Shown here piece after piece: positions 37,668 to 47,134 of a DNA stretch of 64,000 nucleotides (the first letter of the stretch is position 1; every line of letters begins with the position of its first letter). The notes below the pieces were generated by a model, which was given only the letters and a program-made list of their open reading frames with translations, was not told the origin of the DNA and did not search any database. The position numbers and the translations under genes were made by a program. Origin of the DNA: Lentzea flava (GTDB lineage Bacteria; Actinomycetota; Actinomycetes; Mycobacteriales; Pseudonocardiaceae); NCBI RefSeq assembly GCF_014648475.1, contig NZ_BMRE01000012.1:62001-126000 (forward strand), written 5' to 3'.

Positions 37668-38699
37668 ATGTCTGCCCGTTCGGCATTGACAGCCCTGCTT
37701 CTGCTCATGTCCGTCGTGCTCGTCCCGGCCTCCGCGCAGGCGGCCGACACGTGCGCGCTCAAGCCGCGCCCGGCGGGCAAGGTCCTGCACGGGTACTGGG
37801 AGAACTGGGACGGCGCGTCCAACGGGGTTCACCCGCCGTTCGGCTGGACCCCGATCACCGACAGCCGCATCAAGCAGCACGGCTACAACGTGATCAACGC
37901 GGCGTTCCCGGTCATCCGTTCCGACGGCACCGTGCTGTGGGAGGACGGCATGGACGCCGGCGTGAAGGTCGCGACGCCCGCCGAGATGTGCGCGGCGAAG
38001 GCGGCGGGCGCCACGATCCTGCTGTCGATCGGGGGCGCGGCGGCGGGCATCGACCTGAGCTCGACCGCCGTGGCCAGCCGGTTCGTCGCGACCGTCGTGC
38101 CGATTCTGAAGAAGTACAACTTCGACGGCGACATCGACATCGAGACCGGGCTGGTGGGCAGTGGCAACGTCAACCAGCTGTCGGTCTCGCAGGCCAACCT
38201 GATTCGCATCATCGACGGCGTTCTCGCCGCGATGCCGCCGGGTTTCGGCCTGACGATGGCGCCGGAGACCGCGTACGTGACGGGCGGCAGCGTCGTCTAC
38301 GGCTCCATCTGGGGTGCCTACCTGCCGATCATCAAGAAGTACGCGGACAACGGCCGCCTGTGGTGGCTGAACATGCAGTACTACAACGGGTCGATGTACG
38401 GCTGCTCCGGCGACAGCTACCAGGCGGGGACCGTGCAGGGCTTCGTCGCGCAGACCCAGTGCCTCAACAAGGGGCTGGTCGTGCAGGGCACCACGATCCG
38501 GGTGCCCTACGACAAGCAGGTGCCCGGGCTGCCCGCGCAGCCGGGGGCCGGTGGTGGCTACATGTCGCCGTCGCTGGTGAGCCAGGCGTGGGGCAGCTTC
38601 AACGGCCAGCTCAAGGGGCTGATGACCTGGTCGATCAACTGGGACGGCTCGAAGAACTGGACGTTCGGCGACAACGTGAAGCGCCTGCAGGCCCGTTAG
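37668..38699 (+). CDS. Secreted GH18 chitinase
   Basis: This is a 343-residue single-domain chitinase. A signal peptide (LTALLLLMSVVLVPASAQA) ends near residue 25. The barrel has LLSIGGAAAG for substrate binding and FDGDIDIETG with the catalytic Glu, and a WSINWDGS ending. No carbohydrate-binding module is attached, in contrast to the other chitinase at 17542-18870. I use the ATG at 37668 since AAAGGTGAG precedes it. The dre predicts DasR control. Confidence 0.92.
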   Translation: MSARSALTALLLLMSVVLVPASAQAADTCALKPRPAGKVLHGYWENWDGASNGVHPPFGWTPITDSRIKQHGYNVINAAFPVIRSDGTVLWEDGMDAGVKVATPAEMCAAKAAGATILLSIGGAAAGIDLSSTAVASRFVATVVPILKKYNFDGDIDIETGLVGSGNVNQLSVSQANLIRIIDGVLAAMPPGFGLTMAPETAYVTGGSVVYGSIWGAYLPIIKKYADNGRLWWLNMQYYNGSMYGCSGDSYQAGTVQGFVAQTQCLNKGLVVQGTTIRVPYDKQVPGLPAQPGAGGGYMSPSLVSQAWGSFNGQLKGLMTWSINWDGSKNWTFGDNVKRLQAR

Positions 38700-39088
38700 A
38701 GCACGATGGTGTTCTGCCCGGCGGCGATCCGCCACTCGCCGTCCTCTTTGGACAGCACGTAGAGCGGCGAACCCTCTGCCAGGTCGAGGTGTTCGCCGTC
38801 GGGCGTGACACGGCGCTGGCGGATCTTCACGGCGGCCACGTCCGGCCGGATGAACAGCACGTGCGACACCTCGTAGGTGGCGAGCGCCTCCTTCGTCGCG
38901 CCGGGCAGGACCTGGCGGGTGAAGGAGGCGATCTCGTCCCGGCCGAAGAGTCGCTTGCCGTGGGCGGTGGTCCAGATGGCGTCTTCGCGGAAGAGGTCGA
39001 TGAACTCCTCGGGGAGCTCGTTCTGCTGGGCGTGCTGGACGGTGGCGACGAGCTTTTCGATGTCGGTGATGTCGGTGGTGTCGGTCAT
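38696..39088 (-). CDS. SgcJ/EcaC-type SnoaL-like protein
   Basis: This is a 130-residue NTF2-fold protein: DITDIEKLVATVQHAQQNE at the start, FREDAIWTTAHGKRLFGRDEI near 33-53 and a final WRIAAGQNTIVL. The pattern matches the SgcJ/EcaC oxidoreductase family, whose chemistry is poorly known. The ATG at 39088 is chosen; an earlier one at 39145 reads into the divergent promoter region. It overlaps the chitinase stop by four bases. Confidence 0.8.
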   Translation of the reverse strand: MTDTTDITDIEKLVATVQHAQQNELPEEFIDLFREDAIWTTAHGKRLFGRDEIASFTRQVLPGATKEALATYEVSHVLFIRPDVAAVKIRQRRVTPDGEHLDLAEGSPLYVLSKEDGEWRIAAGQNTIVL

Positions 39089-39171
39089 GGGCAAGATCGT
39101 CGTACCTCGACCATGCTGGAGGTCAAGACCCCGGTTGTTGCACATCGGGGCGTTCGAGCGATCTCCTGGGC

Positions 39172-40206
39172 ATGGTGGTGTCTCGTCGACGGTTCCGGGG
39201 CCGCGTCCGGCGGCGCCGCGAGCGCGGGATGACGGTGGCGGAGGCGATCACCGCGCTCACCGCGCTCGGTGCGCTGGTCTTCACCGGGTTGTCGCTCAAC
39301 GCCACGCGCGACCAGGTCGCGGCGGCCCACCGGCAGAACGCCGTGGCCGAGCAGGGGCAGTTGACCGATCGCTACTCGAGGTCCGTCGAGCAGCTGGACC
39401 GGACGGGGCCCGATCACCTGCAGGGGCGTCTCGGGGCCATCTACGCGCTGGAGCGGCTCGCCAAGGACTCGCCGCGCGACCAGCCCACGATCGTCGAGGT
39501 CCTGTCCGCCTTCGTCCGCACGAACCGCGCACGCGCCTCTTCGGACAGTCACGTGTCGAAGTGCCCGGAACCGGTGGCGTTGCCGCCGGACGCGAAAGCC
39601 GCGCTGACCGTGCTGGGCCGGCGCGACACGGGCCAGGACAAAGGGGCGAGGACCGATCTCACCTCCGCCTGTCTCAACGGCCTCGACCTGCGCAACCTCC
39701 CGTTGCACAACGTCGACCTGAGCTTCTCCGACCTGCACGGCTCCATCCTGAACGGGACCGGCTACCGCAACCTGCGACTGCGCCGCGCGAACCTGGAGAA
39801 GGCCGACCTGGGGCGGGCGGACCTGACCTCGATCGCGGATCTCACCGGGGCCAACCTGCGGGGTGCGGACCTCAGCGGGGCTCTGCTGCGCGAGGCCGAT
39901 CTGGAGAAGGCCGACCTGTCCGGCGCGGTGCTCACGCGGGCCGACCTGAGCAAGGCGAGGCTGGTGTTCGCCGACTTCCGCGGCGCGAACCTGACCGACG
40001 CGCAGTGCATCGGCGCCGACCTGAGCAGCGCTGACCTGAGCGGCGCGGTCCTGAGCAGAACGCTGCTGCGCGACGCGAACCTGCGTGCCGCCGCACTGAG
40101 GTCGGCCGACCTGCGTGGAGCGAACCTGACCGGCGCGCTGCACAACGACGACACCGACGTCCGTGACGCGCTGACCGACCCCTCGACCGTCGACAAGTGG
40201 TGGTGA
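39172..40206 (+). CDS. Pentapeptide-repeat membrane protein
   Basis: This is a 344-residue protein. A basic start (VVSRRRFRGRVRRRRERG) leads to one membrane helix (about 21-42), a linker with QLDRTGPDHLQGRLGAIYALERLAKDSPRDQ typical of this actinobacterial group, and from about 165 onward 25 or so A(D/N)LxX pentapeptides forming a beta-helix (ADLRGANL-type). No quinolone-resistance link can be claimed. A perfect terminator starts in its stop codon. Confidence 0.88.
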   Translation: MVVSRRRFRGRVRRRRERGMTVAEAITALTALGALVFTGLSLNATRDQVAAAHRQNAVAEQGQLTDRYSRSVEQLDRTGPDHLQGRLGAIYALERLAKDSPRDQPTIVEVLSAFVRTNRARASSDSHVSKCPEPVALPPDAKAALTVLGRRDTGQDKGARTDLTSACLNGLDLRNLPLHNVDLSFSDLHGSILNGTGYRNLRLRRANLEKADLGRADLTSIADLTGANLRGADLSGALLREADLEKADLSGAVLTRADLSKARLVFADFRGANLTDAQCIGADLSSADLSGAVLSRTLLRDANLRAAALRSADLRGANLTGALHNDDTDVRDALTDPSTVDKWW

Positions 40207-40241
40207 CGAGGCCCGGCACGCCTCCTGGCCTCGTCACCACC
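40199..40241. terminator. Bidirectional terminator
   Basis: GGTGGTGACGAGGCC (40199-40213) and GGCCTCGTCACCACC (40227-40241) form a perfect 15-bp stem with a 13-base loop. It contains the stop codon of the pentapeptide gene and ends four bases from the stop of the convergent hydrolase, so it serves both. Confidence 0.85.
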
Positions 40242-40244
40242 GGG

Positions 40245-41516
40245 TCACGCGCGGGGTGCGACCCGCGACTCGTAGGAGTTCGGCTTGTAGCCGGGATTGA
40301 AGAAGCAGCCCGTGCCGTACTTCTCGTCGTGGCCGGGGCAGCTGGACGCGATCAGGTAGGGGTTGGCGCGCACGCCGAACTTCTCCCACCTCTCCAGCGC
40401 CTGCATCGCGGAGGCGTACTCCGCGTCGCTGAGGGCGCTGTGCGTGGCCTCGTTCGTGAACGTCTGCACGAGGTTCCACCACCGCCCGGCCTTGAGCACG
40501 GTGTCGCGGTAGGCGGACTCGTGCTCCACGAACGCCGTCGGGTCACCGATCGCGTGCACCGTCAGCACCGGGATGTCGATCTTCCCGGTGAGGTCGCTGT
40601 CGTAGGCCAGGGCTGCCCGTGCCTCCGGGTCCGCGGAGAACCGTTCGACGCCCGCGTTGAGGGCGGCGTCGTCGTGCGAGCCCTGGTACCGCACGCCCGC
40701 GTTGCTCCACGGGTTCTTGTCGCCCAGTCGGTTGTGGACGATGTCGCGGAACGTGAACGTCGCGAAGTTCAGGTGCGAGTTCAGCGTCTCCTCGGGGATT
40801 TTGGTGACCGCCAGGATGTCGGTGAGCTTGCGCTGCTGCTCCGGTGTGCGGTTGCCCGCCGTGCCGAGGCACTCCTCGACGCGGCCGCGCAACCCGGCGG
40901 TCGTCAGCGTGGAACCCGGACGCAGGCCCTGCCACAGCGGGTACTGCACCTCCGTCGGGCGCGGGTGGTTGCCGCAGTAGTACTGGTAGACCACCCGCAG
41001 GTCGACGCGGTAGTCGTAGCCCCGCGAACCGCCGGCCAGGACGCCGCTGGTGAGCAGTGCCGCGTCGTAGCCGGGGTAGAGCTCGATCGCCTTGGCCGCC
41101 ACGTTGCCGCCCCACGACTGGCCGTGGAGGTACACCTTGTGCGGCTTGAGCATCGCGCTGACCATCCTGCGCAGGTTGTCGGTGTCCTCCGCGGCCATCC
41201 GCGTGCCGTACCCGCCGCGCCGGTACGAGGTGCCCGCCCACGCGTAGCCCTCCTTGACCATGACGGCCCAGCGGTTCAGGTCGTCACGCGTGCGCTCGGG
41301 CGTGGGATCGCCCAGGTCAGGGCCGCCGTGCGAGTGCACGACCAGCGTCTTGTTCCACTTCTTCGGCACGGCGATCGTGTAGTACGCGCCGTTGGCGTCC
41401 CTGCCCTCGTAACAGGTGGTGCCGGTGGGGACGTTCTCCGGGCACGGCGCCGTGGGAGGCAGTGGCGCGGGCGCGGCCACGCTCGCGGCGAGTGCGAATG
41501 CCAGCAGGACGTTCAT
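40245..41516 (-). CDS. Secreted alpha/beta hydrolase
   Basis: This is a 423-residue exported hydrolase with a signal peptide (LLAFALAASVAAPAPL). LVVHSHGGPD gives the oxyanion region, HGQSWGGN the Ser nucleophile, VLTVHAIGDP the acid region, and a late THSAL a candidate His. A Cys pair near the end (SSCPGHDEKYGTGCFF) may form a disulfide. It resembles prolyl-aminopeptidase-like or tannase-like secreted esterases; the substrate is unknown. The frame continues upstream to 41801, but the ATG at 41516 opens on the signal peptide. Confidence 0.82.
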   Translation of the reverse strand: MNVLLAFALAASVAAPAPLPPTAPCPENVPTGTTCYEGRDANGAYYTIAVPKKWNKTLVVHSHGGPDLGDPTPERTRDDLNRWAVMVKEGYAWAGTSYRRGGYGTRMAAEDTDNLRRMVSAMLKPHKVYLHGQSWGGNVAAKAIELYPGYDAALLTSGVLAGGSRGYDYRVDLRVVYQYYCGNHPRPTEVQYPLWQGLRPGSTLTTAGLRGRVEECLGTAGNRTPEQQRKLTDILAVTKIPEETLNSHLNFATFTFRDIVHNRLGDKNPWSNAGVRYQGSHDDAALNAGVERFSADPEARAALAYDSDLTGKIDIPVLTVHAIGDPTAFVEHESAYRDTVLKAGRWWNLVQTFTNEATHSALSDAEYASAMQALERWEKFGVRANPYLIASSCPGHDEKYGTGCFFNPGYKPNSYESRVAPRA

Positions 41517-41622
41517 GGCGGAATCGTGAGCCCGGCTGGACATGTGGTCCAGCTCACGCAGGCAAACTTGGGATTTCCCTGACGTTGCGAACGGTCGCGT
41601 CCCGCGCGGTACGGTCGGGGGC

Positions 41623-42204
41623 GTGCAGTATCCAGCCGAGCCGTGGCACATGCGGGGTTCCCTCATGATCTCCTTGTTCCGGGTGCCCCAGGAGCTGGTG
41701 CCGCAGGCCCACCTGCCCGAGGGTGCTCGGCTGATCACGTTGGCGGGCAACGCTTTCGTGGCGGTGGCGTTCGTGTCGTACGAACCGGGCAGCGAACTCA
41801 CCTACGAGGAGCTGCTCGTGACCACGCCCGTGTGGGACAGGGGCCGCGTCGCCGTGTCGGTGCCGCAGATCTGGGTCGACAGCGAGGCCTCGAAGCAGGG
41901 CGGCCGCGAGCTGTGGGCCATCCCGAAGCAGCTCGCCCGGTTCGGCGAGGGCTCGTCGATCGCCGCGGTGGCGGTGACCGGTGGCGTACCGCTGCCCGGC
42001 GAGTGGTCCACGTCCGGCTGGACCGCGCAGCGCCTCGACGGCCGCGACGTGCGCACGAGGATGCGCCTGTCCGGGCGGTACCGGCTGGTGCGGGCCGCGT
42101 GGATGTTCCCGGTGGGCGGTCCGCTCGGCTACCTCACCGGCCGCACGCCGCTGGTCAGCTTCGCGGCGCGGGACATGCGGCTCACCTTCGGGCAGGCCCC
42201 GTAG
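41623..42204 (+). CDS. Acetoacetate-decarboxylase-family protein
   Basis: This is a 193-residue protein with the ADC fold pattern: EPGSELTYEELLV near 50-62, SEASKQGGRELWAIPKQLARF near 85-105. The Lys of IPK aligns with the Schiff-base Lys, while the second Lys of the classical PKK is Gln, so decarboxylase activity is doubtful. A GTG start at 41623 follows a GGGGGC stretch. It overlaps the convergent DUF2199 gene by 23 bases. Confidence 0.75.
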   Translation: MQYPAEPWHMRGSLMISLFRVPQELVPQAHLPEGARLITLAGNAFVAVAFVSYEPGSELTYEELLVTTPVWDRGRVAVSVPQIWVDSEASKQGGRELWAIPKQLARFGEGSSIAAVAVTGGVPLPGEWSTSGWTAQRLDGRDVRTRMRLSGRYRLVRAAWMFPVGGPLGYLTGRTPLVSFAARDMRLTFGQAP

Positions 42205-43057
42205 CCCCGGCGTAGCGGACGCTGTTGAACACGTGCTGCGCCCACGCCCGGTCGGCGGGGAAGCGGTGGACGATGCGCACGGACAGCATGGTGCCGCGAC
42301 GGACGACGTGCCCGTGGAACACCTGCTCCTCGTTGCCGTCGATGACCTCGCTGAGCCAGAACGCGTGCCGCAGCTCCTCGCCGTCGTGCTCGACGGAGTG
42401 CTCGGCGCTCGCCGGATAGCCCTCCAGCACCGCGCCGAGGAAGTCGCTCAGGCTGCCACCCGTGCGGTCCTCGTAGACGTCGAGCCGCACCCGGCGGCCG
42501 GGGCTCGTGAAGCACACCGTGAGGTTCTCGATCGTGCAGCGCATGCCCGCCGTGCGCTCGATGGTCCAGACCTCGCCGAGCGTCTCGCGGACGGGCACCG
42601 GCAGCGGCTGCCGGATGCAGCTCAGCACCGCGTCGCGGTCCCATTCGCGCTCCAGCAACGGGTGCGAGGTGTAATACGGCAGCTCGTCGGCGTTGAGGAC
42701 CGCCGCCTCGACCGGCGTGCCGAGCAGGTCCCACGGCGCGATGAAGTTCGCGAACGTGCCGGCGAGGCGCAGGTTCGCGTACTCGCTGTCGTTGTCCCAC
42801 ACCGCGTGCGCGTACATCGCGTCGACTTTGCTGATCTGCATCCACGCGCCGAACACGAGCTCGGTTCCGCCGGTCAGCCGAACCGGGAGCAGGCAACGGA
42901 TGTAGGAGTCACCGTCCGGTCCGACCAGCAGACCGCCGGTCGGCGCGCCGAGTTGCTCGGCACGTACGCCGATGAGCGGCTCCGGACGGTTCAACCGGTA
43001 GTCGATGCGGCCCGTCGTCGTGATCTCGGCTCCGCAGCATCCGCATTGGACGGTCAT
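42182..43057 (-). CDS. DUF2199-domain protein
   Basis: This is a 291-residue soluble protein. It opens with a Cys pair (QCGCCGAEI), then DSYIRCLLPVRLTGGTELVFGAWMQI near 50-77, typical of DUF2199. Function unknown. The foldback element ends ten bases from its start and may carry or disturb its promoter. Confidence 0.82.
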   Translation of the reverse strand: MTVQCGCCGAEITTTGRIDYRLNRPEPLIGVRAEQLGAPTGGLLVGPDGDSYIRCLLPVRLTGGTELVFGAWMQISKVDAMYAHAVWDNDSEYANLRLAGTFANFIAPWDLLGTPVEAAVLNADELPYYTSHPLLEREWDRDAVLSCIRQPLPVPVRETLGEVWTIERTAGMRCTIENLTVCFTSPGRRVRLDVYEDRTGGSLSDFLGAVLEGYPASAEHSVEHDGEELRHAFWLSEVIDGNEEQVFHGHVVRRGTMLSVRIVHRFPADRAWAQHVFNSVRYAGATGPARR

Positions 43058-43066
43058 GCGCAGATG

Positions 43067-43232
43067 CTAGTGGTGCGACTCGGAACGTTGGCGAGGTATT
43101 CACGCTCAGCAGGGCACCTCGCGGCACCGCCCCCACGCCCCCGTACAACCAGTACGACGGAGTGGGGGCGGCACCACGATGCACCCGTCTGACCGCGAAT
43201 TCCCCCGGCAACGTTCCGCGCCACACCACTAG
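43067..43232. repeat. 166-bp foldback (MITE/REP-like) element
   Basis: The termini CTAGTGGTGCGACTCGGAAC... (43067-43092) and ...GTTCCGCGCCACACCACTAG (43207-43232) are 26-base inverted repeats matching at about 22 positions. The inverted match continues inward: CCGCCCCCAC (43127-43136) with GTGGGGGCGG (43162-43171), then GTAC around AACCA. The whole segment can fold into one long imperfect hairpin. It fills the gap between the DUF779 and DUF2199 genes, and its right end supplies the TAG stop of DUF779. TA bases at both ends would suit an IS630/mariner-type target duplication. It may also act as a terminator. Confidence 0.65.
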
Positions 43233-43578
43233 AGCTCCTCCGCATCGAGAAGTCGTGAACGCACCAGAAACCGGATTCCCAGCGGCGCCTCCAGGGAGAA
43301 GCCGCTGCCACGCCCCGGCACCACGTCGATCGTGAGGTGCGTGTGGCTCCAGTACTCGTACTGCGCCGCGGACATCCACACGGGAACGACGAACTCCTCC
43401 ACCGCGAGATCCCCGAGGTGGACGTCGGACTCGCCGGTGCGGAACTCCCCTGCGGGATAACACATGGGCGCGGAACCGTCGCAGCAGCCGCCGGACTGGT
43501 GGAACATCAGGTCGCCGTGCGAGGCCCGGAGGCGGCGGAGCACCGCCGCCGCCTCCGCGGTCACCGCCACGCGGGGCA

Positions 43579-43579
<1 letters not shown>
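43229..43579 (-). CDS. DUF779 family protein
   Basis: This is a 116-residue protein: VAVTAEAAAVLRRLRASHG, then FHQSGGCCDGSAPMCYPAGEF (near 31-51) with a Cys-rich loop that suggests metal binding, and YEYWSHTHLTIDVVPGRGSGFSLE. DUF779 genes commonly follow aldehyde dehydrogenase genes and may assist them. Here the start overlaps the dehydrogenase stop by one base (TGATG). The stop codon lies in the foldback element. Confidence 0.88.
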
Positions 43580-45102
<1,523 letters not shown>

Positions 45103-45149
45103 CGTCGAAACCTCCCGCATCGTTGCGACCAGGGTGGCGACGCTAGGTA

Positions 45150-46346
45150 GTGCGACGTTTCACCGACGTTGCATCCGAAAGGAGTAACGCGAGGCGCCAG
45201 AAGGACCGTCATCCTGAACTGGTGACGGACCTCGGCGAAGCAACGCGGCCGGTGATCGCCGAGTCGTGGCGGCGGTCCCTCGCGGCGCGCGTCGACCCGG
45301 ACCGGCACGAGGCGCCGGTCGTCTACGCGCCGGACGAGATCGCCGACCTGCGCGGCACCCACCCGCTGGCGTCCGCCGTGCCGCTGCTCAAGCACACGCT
45401 CTCGATGGACGAGACGATCATGATCGTCACGGACACGCGCGGTCACATCCTGTGGTGCGAGGGCGACAACGGCGTGCGGCACAAGGCAGAACGCGTCCAC
45501 CTCACCGAAGGCTCGCGCTGGAGCGAGGACGCGATCGGCACCAACGCGATGGGCACGGCGCTCGCCACCGGCAAGCCCGTCACCGTGCACTCGCGCGAGC
45601 ACCTCGTGCGGACCTACCACGGCTGGACGTGCGCGGCGAGCCCGATCCGCGACCCCCACAGCGGGCTGCTGCTGGGCGTGGTCGACGTCAGCGGGCCGCT
45701 GAAGACCATGCACCCGGCCGTCGCGCAGCTCGTGTCCGCCGCGGCCCAGCTCGCGGAGCACCACCTGCGGCAGCACCTCGTGCCGAGCGGGCACGTGCTG
45801 ACGTTGAACTTCCTCGGCGGGCTGCACGCGGACCTCGACGGACGGCCGCTGGTCCTCACGCTGCGCAACGCGGAGGTGCTCACGGCACTCGCGCTGCACC
45901 CCAGGGGACTGACCGCCGAACAACTCGCATTGCTGCTCTATGGTGAACGAGGGAACCCGACCACGGTCCGCGCTGAGCTGCACAGGTTGCGCGCTCAGCT
46001 CGGTGGTGTGCTGCTGACCAGACCGTACCGGCTGGACGCCGTCGTCCACGGCGACTTCCTGAACGTCCGCACGGCGCTGAGGTCAGGCGACGCGCGACAG
46101 GCCACCCGGCACTACAGCGGCGAGCTGCTGCCCCGTTCGGACGCACCGCTCGTGCGCGAGGAGCGGGCGGATCTCGCCGCCGCGGTGCGCAGGGGTGTGC
46201 TGGACGAGGGAGACGCCGACGCGCTGCTGTCGTTCGCCGACACGGCGGAGGACGCCGAGGTGCTCGAACGGCTGCACCTGATGCTCCCGGCCACCGATCC
46301 CCGTCACGCTCTTGTCTCCTCGCGCCTGCGAAGGGCGTTGGAATAG
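45150..46346 (+). CDS. AcoR-type GAF sensor fused to SARP-like winged helix
   Basis: This is a 398-residue regulator. The N-terminal half reads as the AcoR sensor: [12 protein letters not shown] near 30-41, [20 protein letters not shown] near 120-139, HTREHL-like [10 protein letters not shown] and LGVVDVSG. AcoR proteins then carry a sigma-54 AAA domain; here that is absent and a winged helix follows ([31 protein letters not shown] and [13 protein letters not shown]), like SARP/OmpR DNA-binding domains. The aldehyde dehydrogenase operon lies 47 bases away, divergent, and is the natural target. A GTG start is used. Confidence 0.85.
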   Translation: MRRFTDVASERSNARRQKDRHPELVTDLGEATRPVIAESWRRSLAARVDPDRHEAPVVYAPDEIADLRGTHPLASAVPLLKHTLSMDETIMIVTDTRGHILWCEGDNGVRHKAERVHLTEGSRWSEDAIGTNAMGTALATGKPVTVHSREHLVRTYHGWTCAASPIRDPHSGLLLGVVDVSGPLKTMHPAVAQLVSAAAQLAEHHLRQHLVPSGHVLTLNFLGGLHADLDGRPLVLTLRNAEVLTALALHPRGLTAEQLALLLYGERGNPTTVRAELHRLRAQLGGVLLTRPYRLDAVVHGDFLNVRTALRSGDARQATRHYSGELLPRSDAPLVREERADLAAAVRRGVLDEGDADALLSFADTAEDAEVLERLHLMLPATDPRHALVSSRLRRALE

Positions 46347-46369
46347 GCTTCCCTGCGGGGGAGGACGAA

Positions 46370-47119
46370 GTGAAGCAGTGCATCAACTGCATGACCCGGT
46401 TGCCGCGCAAGGAGGTCACCGAGGTCGCGTGGTGCGCCCTGTGCGCGCCCTGCCTTCAGGTCGTGTCGGACCAGATGAAGCTGGTGCACGACCGGCCGGG
46501 TGGCGCCGACGTGCAGATCTACCAGTGCGGCTGGTGCGGTGTCGCGCGCTCCTGCGGCGTCGGCTGGCGCACGCGGTGCCTGGTGTGCCTGGACGACAGG
46601 TCCGTCCCGGATCCGGCCGTGCAGAAGATCGCGCACCGGCTCGAGCTCGACGGAACCTGGCGGGAGAACTCGGAGTTCATCGCCGCGACGACCGTGAAGA
46701 TCCGGCTGGCGAAGTACTTCCAGCCCGGCTGGACCGTGCTCGCGACCGACGTCCACGGGTTGCCGTGGACCGGGTTCCGCTGGCTGACGAAGTCGCACGG
46801 CACCTGGGGTCGCAACGCCGAGACGGGCGAGGTCGTGCGGCTGCGGCATTCCCGCGGCGAGGAGAACCTGCTCTACCTGGTGCGGTACGGGAAAGTGCTC
46901 AAGTTCGGGCGCGGCAACGCCGAACGCGTCCGTGCGCACGTGGAGCTGGGCGCGGTCCCCGTGCTCGTGCTGACCGCGTCCCGGCAGGACGTCACCGTCG
47001 CCAGGGACCGCCTGAAACGCCTGCACCGCACGGAGATGGTGTCGCAGCGCACGCCGGTGGACCTGTTCGCGGTGCTGCCGGACGGGGTCGACGTCACCGA
47101 CCGCTACCCGCGCCGCTGA
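46370..47119 (+). CDS. Zinc-ribbon protein with GIY-YIG-like C-terminal domain
   Basis: This is a 249-residue protein. The first 75 residues hold four Cys pairs or clusters (CINC, CALCAPC, CGWC, CLVC), suggesting zinc ribbons. From about residue 160, NLLYLVRYGKVLKFGRGNAERVRAH matches the two GIY-YIG blocks (LYLV for GIY, LKFGRG for YIG) and the following Arg helix; the late catalytic Glu of GIY-YIG nucleases is not evident, so nuclease activity is uncertain. It converges on the NACHT-LRR gene with 15 bases between the stops. Confidence 0.6.
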   Translation: MKQCINCMTRLPRKEVTEVAWCALCAPCLQVVSDQMKLVHDRPGGADVQIYQCGWCGVARSCGVGWRTRCLVCLDDRSVPDPAVQKIAHRLELDGTWRENSEFIAATTVKIRLAKYFQPGWTVLATDVHGLPWTGFRWLTKSHGTWGRNAETGEVVRLRHSRGEENLLYLVRYGKVLKFGRGNAERVRAHVELGAVPVLVLTASRQDVTVARDRLKRLHRTEMVSQRTPVDLFAVLPDGVDVTDRYPRR

Positions 47120-47134
47120 AGGTGGCGAACGCAC

